Assembly: GCA_013153795.1 (NCBI GenBank)
Contig: JAADDV010000027.1
Span: 1 to 5,043 of the forward strand
Source: Aquificota bacterium
Lineage (GTDB): Bacteria; Aquificota; Aquificia; Aquificales; Hydrogenothermaceae
DNA length: 5,043 bases
Reading direction: 5' to 3'
Part shown: positions 1 through 5,043 of the stretch, piece after piece
Layout of the letters: every line of letters starts with the position of its first letter
Position numbering within the stretch: the first letter of the stretch is position 1
The notes under the pieces: model-generated
Seen by the model: the letters and a program-made list of their open reading frames with translations, nothing else
What the model was told of the DNA's origin: nothing
Database searches by the model: none
Position numbers and translations under genes: made by a program

Positions 1-609
1 GTTCCATACTACTTACGTTGGGTAAGATGGGGATTAAAAGAGAAGTTAGAGATAATAGATCCAAACGGAAACTTAGTACACACAGTAGTAATGGATGAGC
101 AAAAGGCAGCACAAGATGATTGTAGAGAAATGAGAGGAGAACCAGAGCCATGCTGTTATGATGCAGATAGAGTTGCATACTTCAAGAAGTGGGAGCCTAA
201 TGGTACTCAAGCTTATGTTCCTTACATGTTAAATCTCAACCAGTTCAGAGTTATTGTATCTAACAACTCTTGCTGGGATGCTGATATCTATGCTAGAGTT
301 TGGGATTCTAAGGGCAGAGTTATTGACAATGTTTATATAGGCACAGTAGGAGCGAACTCATCAAAACTTCTCTTTGGAGATGAAATATTCAAGAAAGCAC
401 AAGCACAATATCCAGAGTTAGGAAAAGATGCATCACCACTCTACTCAATGATATTAACAGTAGGAGCTCCAAGAAGAGATGTAGAATTTGCAGCGTATGA
501 CAACAGAGCAGGTAAAACTAAGATGGTTCCTGTTTATGAAGCTAACGTTCACGATACTCAAGGTGGATATAGAAACGCTGAATTCTTCCAAGATGTATTC
601 CAGAAATAA
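1..609 (+). CDS. C-terminal part of an unrecognised, probably exported or surface protein (5' end outside window)
   Basis: The reading frame is open from the first base to the TAA at 607-609, giving 202 visible residues; the true start lies upstream. The first in-frame ATG (91-93) has no Shine-Dalgarno before it, and the coding pattern continues upstream, so it is unlikely to be the start. I do not recognise the family. The visible part alternates short hydrophobic strands with turns (for example around visible residues 82-108, RVIVSNN to VYIGTVGAN), which suggests a beta-sandwich. No membrane segment or catalytic motif is visible. Four cysteines (visible positions 41, 51, 52, 91) could form two disulfides, which would fit an exported protein. 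Codon use differs from the minus-strand genes: 9 of 12 Asn codons are AAC and 6 of 8 Phe codons are TTC, as expected for strong expression. A surface-layer or other abundant envelope protein is an inference; the signal peptide, if any, is outside the window. Confidence 0.85.
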   Translation, partial: VPYYLRWVRWGLKEKLEIIDPNGNLVHTVVMDEQKAAQDDCREMRGEPEPCCYDADRVAYFKKWEPNGTQAYVPYMLNLNQFRVIVSNNSCWDADIYARVWDSKGRVIDNVYIGTVGANSSKLLFGDEIFKKAQAQYPELGKDASPLYSMILTVGAPRRDVEFAAYDNRAGKTKMVPVYEANVHDTQGGYRNAEFFQDVFQK

Positions 610-615
610 TCTCTC

Positions 616-641
616 CTTAGCTCCCCCCTCAGGGAGCTAGG
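616..641 (+). other. GC-rich hairpin just after the plus-strand gene
   Basis: Bases 616-625 pair with 632-641 in a 10-bp stem (one G-T wobble, core AGCTCCC/GGGAGCT) around a 6-base loop. It begins 7 bases after the stop codon. Only three T's follow before A-rich sequence, so as a terminator it is weak. It may act as a backup terminator or as a 3'-end stabiliser of the upstream mRNA. Confidence 0.6.
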
Positions 642-676
642 TTTAAATAAGTCTCATCCACTCTCCCTTCTTCTAA

Positions 677-706
677 CCCTCCCATGTGGGAGGGGCTTTT
701 TTATTT
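677..706 (+). terminator. Rho-independent terminator of the plus-strand gene
   Basis: A perfect 7-bp GC-rich stem (CCCTCCC at 677-683 with GGGAGGG at 688-694) closes a 4-base loop. It is followed by GC and six T's (697-702), then ATTT. This is a classic intrinsic terminator for the plus strand. Its T tract overlaps the stop codon of the convergent helicase gene (701-703). Read on the minus strand, the same stem is followed by TTAGAAG rather than a T run, so it is a poor terminator for the opposing operon. Confidence 0.85.
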
Positions 707-2659
707 CTCTAAATCTTCTAAAGATAAAACTTTCCCTTTTTCTTTTATATAAGAAATAAGCTTTTTATAAATCTCACTTGAAGATAAAGTTTTTGAATCT
801 CCTATAATGATAAGTTTTCTTTTAGCTCTTGTTAAAGCAACATTTAGTCTTCTTATGTCGTCTAAAAAGCCTATTTCTTCGTCAGGATTTGAACGAACAA
901 GGGAAATGATAATAACTTCTTTTTCTCTTCCTTGGAAACCATCTACAGTTTTTACTTCTATATCTGGTAAAAGTTTTTTTAAATATTCTTCATGGTCTTT
1001 GTATGGAGTTATAACGCCTATATCTTCTGGTTTTACACCAATCTCCTTAAGTTTTTCTACTACTTCTTTTACAATTTTTGCTTCTTCTGGATTATATTTA
1101 GATTTACTTCCCTTTTTTTGTTGCTCTAAAAGTTTTCCTTCTGTATCTATAAAAACTATAGGAGTATCATCTGTTATTGGATTGTTCCCTTTTTTCTCAG
1201 TTATATCTGAAAGTTTTCTATCTTTTACTTCTTCTGCAGAAATCAGTTGGTTATTGTAAAACTCTTTTGAGGAAAACTCTTTTATAAGGTCATTCATTCT
1301 ATACTGAATTTTCAGCATATAAGCATTTTCTGGATAAAGCTTTATAAATCTTTCAAACATTGTAAAAGAAAGAGGTTTTGCATCTGGATGCAAAACCGTA
1401 GGAGGAAGCTGTTTATGGTCTCCTGCTAAAATAGCTTTTCTAGCTTTTATTATTGGTATAAGACAACTTGGTTCGGTAGCCTGAGATGCTTCATCTATAA
1501 AAACAACATCAAAATAATGTTCCATTAAAAACTCACTACCGCTTCCTGAATTAGTAGCACATACTACTTCTGAAGAAGCTAAAATATCCTGAATAATTTC
1601 TTCTTCAATTCTTCTTTTTTGTTCTATAAGTTTTTTTATTTCCTTTTGAAGTTTTATCCATTCAGCCATACTTTTTAATGTTTCAATTTTGTGTCCTCTT
1701 ACCTTTTTTCCTGCTTTTGCATGTTTTACTATCTGGTCATAGGATAAACCTCTTCTTCTTTGAGGAATAGGTTTTAAATAGTTTTCTTGAAGAGTTTTTA
1801 ACTCATTGATTTTTTTTTCTAATTTTTGAATCTCTTTATATTTAGGATGATAAGTAGCTTTTGCATCTAAAGAAACATCTAAAAGCTCTCTTTTTAATCT
1901 TGCTGGGTGTCCTATTCTCACAACATTTACTTTATTTTTTAAAAGACCTTCTACTATATTATCTACTGCTGTGTTACTATCGGCTGTTGCTAAAACTCTT
2001 TTTCCTTTTTTTATGTGCTGGATGATTGTTTCTATAAGAGTTGTTGTTTTTCCTGTCCCCGGAGGTCCATGAATAAGAAAAAGTTCTTTACTACAAACAG
2101 CTTTTTTAACTGCTTCTTTTTGAAATTGATTAAGATTTTTATTTACAAATTCTAACTTCTCTTCACAAACTTCTGGTTTTCCATGTCCTAAAATAATATC
2201 TTCAGGATAAAAAGAGTATCCTTTTTCAAAAAATTCTAAAGAGCCTAACATTCTTTTAAAAGTTATATCATTTACATATAAATCTATTCTCCATTTTTTT
2301 CCTGAAGGAAGTTTTTGAGAAAAAACAACTGTTAAAAAAGTTTTTCCTTTTTCAAAAACTGTCCCTTCTATTCCATCTTTTAAAGGATGTTTTCTACTTA
2401 CTAAAACAACATCTCCTACATTTATTTGATGGTCAGGCATATCTTCTCTAAAAAACTTATAAACCTGAAAATCTCCTATAATCTCTCCTTGATAAACAGC
2501 TTTCAGATTTAAAATAGCTCTTCCTTTTTTTTCTCTTTCTTTTCCTGAAAGATTTAATATCTCATTTAAATGAAACTCTTTCTCTGCATCTCTTTCAAGT
2601 TCTATATAATATTTCCAATAGTCAGCATACTCATGTCTATCTTTAAAAGTAAGTTTCAT
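701..2659 (-). CDS. IGHMBP2/Upf1-type SF1B DNA/RNA helicase
   Basis: A complete 652-residue superfamily 1B helicase of the SMUBP-2/IGHMBP2 (Upf1-like) family, which couples ATP hydrolysis to 5'-to-3' movement on single-stranded DNA or RNA. Motifs appear in order: Q motif (LNQFQ, 176-180), Walker A GPPGTGKT (198-205), motif Ia (ADSNTAVDN, 226-234), Walker B DEAS (389-392), motif III GDHKQLPP (413-420), motif IV QYRMN (452-456), motif V VDGFQGREKE (572-581) and motif VI NVALTRAKRK (606-615). Residues about 50-140 look like the 1B beta-barrel, and 270-360, rich in Lys and Glu, like the helical stalk. The R3H and zinc-finger domains of human IGHMBP2 are absent, leaving a core-only form. The start is ATG at 2659-2657 with a strong AGGAGGT upstream. 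It is the last gene of the minus-strand cluster, 34 nt after the globin-PsiE gene. The family call is secure; the cellular substrate is unknown. Confidence 0.95.
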   Translation of the reverse strand: MKLTFKDRHEYADYWKYYIELERDAEKEFHLNEILNLSGKEREKKGRAILNLKAVYQGEIIGDFQVYKFFREDMPDHQINVGDVVLVSRKHPLKDGIEGTVFEKGKTFLTVVFSQKLPSGKKWRIDLYVNDITFKRMLGSLEFFEKGYSFYPEDIILGHGKPEVCEEKLEFVNKNLNQFQKEAVKKAVCSKELFLIHGPPGTGKTTTLIETIIQHIKKGKRVLATADSNTAVDNIVEGLLKNKVNVVRIGHPARLKRELLDVSLDAKATYHPKYKEIQKLEKKINELKTLQENYLKPIPQRRRGLSYDQIVKHAKAGKKVRGHKIETLKSMAEWIKLQKEIKKLIEQKRRIEEEIIQDILASSEVVCATNSGSGSEFLMEHYFDVVFIDEASQATEPSCLIPIIKARKAILAGDHKQLPPTVLHPDAKPLSFTMFERFIKLYPENAYMLKIQYRMNDLIKEFSSKEFYNNQLISAEEVKDRKLSDITEKKGNNPITDDTPIVFIDTEGKLLEQQKKGSKSKYNPEEAKIVKEVVEKLKEIGVKPEDIGVITPYKDHEEYLKKLLPDIEVKTVDGFQGREKEVIIISLVRSNPDEEIGFLDDIRRLNVALTRAKRKLIIIGDSKTLSSSEIYKKLISYIKEKGKVLSLEDLEK

Positions 2660-2663
2660 TTTT

Positions 2664-2670
2664 ACCTCCT
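2664..2670 (-). promoter_or_regulatory. Strong Shine-Dalgarno of the helicase gene
   Basis: The minus strand reads AGGAGGT, a near-perfect match to the anti-Shine-Dalgarno, four A's before the ATG at 2659-2657. It fixes the helicase start and lets this gene be translated independently of the upstream gene, which ends 34 nt away. Confidence 0.85.
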
Positions 2671-2693
2671 AAAAAGAAAAATATTTATATCCG

Positions 2694-3614
2694 CTAACAG
2701 CTTTCTTTTTTCGACAATAGCCAGTAAACAATTCCTAAAGATAAAATTATAGCTCCATAACTTAAAAGTTGAAGATATTTTTCTGCAGAAAGGGAAGCTA
2801 TAAGAATTTTTCTTATCATTGCTGCAAGGGCAACCCCTATAAATGCGCCTATTGCGAAACCTCCTCCTTTAAGATGTTTAATCTCCTCCTGCATAAGCTC
2901 AGAGACTGCCCAGAGGATAAGGAGGGTACCTAAAGTTGTGATAATAGCTTTATCAAAAGGAACAAGTCCAAAAACCATTTGGTATATATCAAACACAAAA
3001 AGCCCTAAAACAAAAAATGAGACCAGTATTAATGCTCCTACAAGGGCAAAATCCAGCATATCTGCAAATTTTCTTGAAACAGAGTAAAGAGCTTTTTCAA
3101 AAGCTGTCATTTCTTCATATCTGCTTAACTCTTCTTCCCTATAAGCAAGAGTCAGCACATCTAAATTTATGTCTAATAGTTTTCCTATTGATGTAACAAG
3201 CTGATTTCTTTCTTCAGAAAGTCCAAACTCTTTGTTTATTTTTTCAATAAAAAATCTTCTTATAAAAGAAAAAGAGGCATTTACATAGTGGGTAGGAAGT
3301 CCTATTTCTACATGTTTTTCTCCAATCCTATGAAGCTTTAAAAAATAAGCATAATCATACTTTCCTGAAAAAAGGTCAAGATACCACTCTTTAACTTTTT
3401 CCTGATGTCTTTTAATAATTTCTTCTGAATTTAAAAATTTTTTTGCTTGAGGAAAACGAAGAATAAACTTGTAAAATCTTTCTATAAACTCATCTGCATA
3501 CTTTACCATTACAGGTTTTAATTTTTGAATATTTTTTATATCTTTCTCTGTAAACTCGAAATCTCTTTTTATCTGCTCAAAATCTGCTGCTTCAAAAAGC
3601 TCAGCTTTTTCCAT
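2694..3614 (-). CDS. Globin-coupled sensor with a C-terminal PsiE-like four-TM membrane domain
   Basis: A complete 306-residue protein. Residues about 1-165 match the sensor globin (protoglobin) family, which binds haem and senses O2, NO, CO or redox state. The family signature IGxxHxxIGLP at 97-107 places the proximal (F8) haem ligand at His101. Tyr48 in ERFYKFIL fits the B10 tyrosine that stabilises bound O2, and the E-helix/LFSG segment (about 70-84) is typical. A charged helix (about 160-188) links to four hydrophobic segments at about 189-211, 223-240, 252-273 and 281-300. Their pattern, with Glu239 after helix 2 and an Arg-Lys pair (268-269) at the end of helix 3, resembles the PsiE family, whose function is unknown. 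Four helices would put both termini in the cytoplasm. The only cysteine is the final residue, Cys306. The ATG lies one base after the rlmD stop, with GGAGA inside the rlmD end, suggesting translational coupling. The stop is TAG. Geobacter sulfurreducens GsGCS is a known globin with a transmembrane domain of unknown function and is the closest precedent I know. The globin call is firm; the PsiE call is moderately firm. Confidence 0.88.
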   Translation of the reverse strand: MEKAELFEAADFEQIKRDFEFTEKDIKNIQKLKPVMVKYADEFIERFYKFILRFPQAKKFLNSEEIIKRHQEKVKEWYLDLFSGKYDYAYFLKLHRIGEKHVEIGLPTHYVNASFSFIRRFFIEKINKEFGLSEERNQLVTSIGKLLDINLDVLTLAYREEELSRYEEMTAFEKALYSVSRKFADMLDFALVGALILVSFFVLGLFVFDIYQMVFGLVPFDKAIITTLGTLLILWAVSELMQEEIKHLKGGGFAIGAFIGVALAAMIRKILIASLSAEKYLQLLSYGAIILSLGIVYWLLSKKESC

Positions 3615-3615
3615 T

Positions 3616-4884
3616 TTATTTCTCCAATACAGTGATACTTTCTATATGGTATGTCTGAGGGAACATATCTATCATTTTTATTTTCTTAACCTCAAATCCT
3701 GCTTCTGTAAAAAGATTTATATCCCTTGCAAGGGTAGAAGGATTACAGGACACATAAACAACCTTTTCTATAGAGCTGATATTGATTTTATCTATTATCT
3801 GTTTGCTTAGTCCTGTTCTTGGAGGGTCTAAAATGACTGCATCTGGATTTAGTTGGTCTATAAGCTTTACCCCTTCTTTACTTTCCATTCTGTAAAATTT
3901 TGTGTTTTTTATGTTGTTAAGCTTTCTGTTATGATTTGCATCTTGAACAGCATATGGATTTGATTCTATTCCAACAATGTTCTCTACATATCTTGCAACA
4001 GGCAGGGTAAGAGTCCCAACTCCGCAGTAAAAATCTATAACATTCTTATATTTTTTTTCTTTAAACTCTTCTACAACTTCATTTATGAGATTTTCAACCT
4101 GAAATCTATTTACTTGGAAAAAGCTGTCTATAGACACTCTAAATGTTATGTCCTGCACTTTTTCATAAGCAAAAATGTTTCCTATAGTGAAAAGTCTTTC
4201 TGTCGTGCCGTCAGGTTTTCCTCTGTATATTCCTACTCCTTTTATATTTTCAGAAAGAAAACTTCTTAAATGTTTTAAACCTAAAGGGAATCTTTTTATT
4301 CTTCTTGGATACACAAACTTTACTAAAAGCTCATCCTGATTTGAAGAGTAGGCATGAACTTCCACAGGTTGAAATGTTAAATAAGGAAGAATCTCCCTCG
4401 TTCCCTGCAAAACATGGTTTAAATCTTCTTTTAAAAGATAACAGTAGTCTATATTTATAATCTCTTTACTTTCTTTTTTATAAAAACCAACCCTTTCTCC
4501 TTTTATTTTTATCTGTGTTCTATTTCTATAGTAAAAAGGTTCTTGAGAAGGTATGACTTTTTCTATGTGAGGATTTTCTATTTTTCCTATTCTTTGAAGG
4601 GTTTCCTTTAGTATATCTTTTTTTATCTGAAGCTGTTTTTCATACGGTATATGCTGATAATCACATCCTCCACAATATGTAAAATATTTGCAAACAGGTT
4701 CTATTCTGTCTGGGCTTTTTTCTAAAATTTCTTTTAACTCACACTCAAAAAAGCTTTTCTTTTCCTTTTTTATCTCAACCTCAACTATTTCTCCAGGAAG
4801 GACATAAGGAACAAAACAAGCTTTATCATTTATTCTTCCTAAACCTTTACCGCCATAGACAAGTTTTTCTATTTTTACTTCCAT
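3616..4884 (-). CDS. rlmD: 23S rRNA (uracil-C5)-methyltransferase, RlmD/TrmA family with 4Fe-4S cluster
   Basis: A complete 422-residue SAM-dependent RNA m5U methyltransferase. An N-terminal TRAM RNA-binding domain (about 1-55, with YGGKGLGR) precedes iron-sulfur cysteines Cys65, Cys71 and Cys74 (CX5CX2C) and a distant Cys148, the spacing seen in RlmD. The C-terminal Rossmann domain carries FFQVN (255-259), DFYCGVGTLTLP (284-295), GIESNP (305-310) and LDPPRTGL (352-359). YVSCNP (377-382) holds the nucleophile Cys380, which attacks C6 of the uracil, and HIES (413-416) holds Glu415, the likely general base. The TRAM domain and cluster favour RlmD (U1939 in E. coli numbering) over TrmA, but RlmCD-type dual specificity or another m5U site cannot be excluded from sequence. 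The start is ATG at 4884-4882 with AAGGAG five A's upstream, overlapping the radC-like stop codon. The gene lies second among the four minus-strand genes visible here. Confidence 0.95.
   Translation of the reverse strand: MEVKIEKLVYGGKGLGRINDKACFVPYVLPGEIVEVEIKKEKKSFFECELKEILEKSPDRIEPVCKYFTYCGGCDYQHIPYEKQLQIKKDILKETLQRIGKIENPHIEKVIPSQEPFYYRNRTQIKIKGERVGFYKKESKEIINIDYCYLLKEDLNHVLQGTREILPYLTFQPVEVHAYSSNQDELLVKFVYPRRIKRFPLGLKHLRSFLSENIKGVGIYRGKPDGTTERLFTIGNIFAYEKVQDITFRVSIDSFFQVNRFQVENLINEVVEEFKEKKYKNVIDFYCGVGTLTLPVARYVENIVGIESNPYAVQDANHNRKLNNIKNTKFYRMESKEGVKLIDQLNPDAVILDPPRTGLSKQIIDKINISSIEKVVYVSCNPSTLARDINLFTEAGFEVKKIKMIDMFPQTYHIESITVLEK
3621..3625 (-). promoter_or_regulatory. Internal ribosome binding site and coupling junction between rlmD and the globin-PsiE gene
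   Basis: The minus strand reads GGAGA within the last sense codons of rlmD, six bases before the globin-PsiE ATG (3614-3612). Stop and start are arranged as TAA-A-ATG (3618-3612). A terminating ribosome could reinitiate directly, which would tie the sensor's expression to that of rlmD. Confidence 0.7.
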
Positions 4885-4889
4885 TTTTT

Positions 4890-4895
4890 CTCCTT
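4890..4895 (-). promoter_or_regulatory. Shine-Dalgarno of rlmD overlapping the radC-like stop codon
   Basis: The minus strand reads TAAGGAG: the last two bases of the TAA stop (4896-4894) are also the first two of the AAGGAG ribosome-binding site. Five A's separate it from the rlmD ATG. The overlap fixes the rlmD start and indicates co-transcription with the upstream gene. Confidence 0.75.
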
Positions 4896-5043
4896 ATATA
4901 AATCCTTTATTTGCAAGACTTGTATAGTCTTTTTTACCTATTATGATATGGTCTAAAAGCTCAAATCCCATCTGCAGAGAAAGCTCATATATATGTTTTG
5001 TAAACTGTATATCCTCTTCTGAAGGATGGGAGTTTCCTTCAGG
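4894..5043 (-). CDS. radC: RadC-like JAB/MPN-domain protein, C-terminal 49 residues (5' end outside window)
   Basis: The minus-strand frame is open from the window edge to the TAA at 4896-4894 and encodes 49 residues. It begins PEGNSHPSEEDI and continues through FELLDHIIIG to a short tail. This matches the end of RadC proteins, where the JAMM metal motif HxHPxG...PSxxD is followed by the conserved LLDHIIIG strand and a short C-terminus. Asp11 of the visible piece is the metal-binding aspartate; the HxH histidines would lie just past 5043. The usual serine after HNHP is Glu here. RadC was once linked to DNA repair, but its role is unsettled; other JAMM proteins are peptidases. The gene ends 9 nt before rlmD, apparently in the same operon. 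The family call is good despite the short fragment. Confidence 0.87.
   Translation of the reverse strand, partial: PEGNSHPSEEDIQFTKHIYELSLQMGFELLDHIIIGKKDYTSLANKGFI

Noticed and set aside
91..93. ATG at 91 as the start of the left-end gene
   Set aside because: The frame stays open to base 1 with protein-like content (WVRWGLKEKLEIIDPNG), and no Shine-Dalgarno precedes the ATG, so the gene is 5'-truncated by the window edge.
807..1259. A 150-codon plus-strand open frame inside the helicase region
   Set aside because: It is antisense to the well-supported helicase C-terminal motifs, encodes a low-complexity Ser/Phe-rich product as expected from the complement of Lys/Glu codons, and has no ribosome-binding site or recognisable domain.
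2660..2693. A possible separate promoter for the helicase in the 34-nt gap (TATAAAT on the minus strand)
   Set aside because: The TATAAAT-like string is expected by chance at this AT content, and I see no convincing -35 element at the right distance, so it is not called as a promoter.
2570..2752. A 60-codon plus-strand open frame across the helicase start and sensor end
   Set aside because: It is antisense to two supported genes, with a Phe/Ile/Lys-rich product typical of AT-rich shadow frames. The apparent hydrophobic stretch is not evidence of a membrane peptide.
1..5043. CRISPR arrays, tRNA/rRNA genes, insertion sequences, defence-island genes
   Set aside because: No regularly spaced direct repeats, cloverleaf-like genes, terminal inverted repeats or transposase motifs are visible. 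The helicase and RadC-like protein belong to families sometimes seen near mobile elements, but nothing here indicates a mobile island.

Overview
The window is a low-GC, AT-rich bacterial segment with no RNA genes, CRISPR arrays or insertion sequences that I can see. Its proteins are rich in Lys, Glu and Ile, and AGA and ATA codons are common. The gene content looks like a thermophilic, Aquificota-like bacterium (Hydrogenothermaceae such as Persephonella or Sulfurihydrogenibium). That placement is inference from composition and general resemblance, not from a search.

Left end (1-609, plus strand): the last 202 codons of a gene whose start lies outside the window. The product is unrecognised. 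It looks beta-rich, has four cysteines, and uses the C-ending Asn and Phe codons typical of strongly expressed genes, so an abundant exported or surface protein is plausible. A 91-bp convergent intergenic region follows, with two GC-rich hairpins; the second is a good rho-independent terminator.

Rest of the window (701-5043, minus strand): four tightly packed genes read right to left. They are the 3' end of a radC-like gene (4894-5043), an rlmD/TrmA-type 23S rRNA uracil-C5 methyltransferase (3616-4884), a membrane-anchored globin-coupled sensor ending in a PsiE-like four-helix membrane domain (2694-3614), and an IGHMBP2/Upf1-type SF1B helicase (701-2659). Gaps are 9, 1 and 34 nt. Each of the three complete genes has a Shine-Dalgarno sequence just upstream, so they probably form one operon.

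Three of the four operon genes concern DNA or RNA (RadC, RlmD, helicase). The fourth, the globin-PsiE fusion, is the most interesting item: a predicted haem-based gas or redox sensor joined directly to a membrane module of unknown output, with its start codon one base after the rlmD stop codon.
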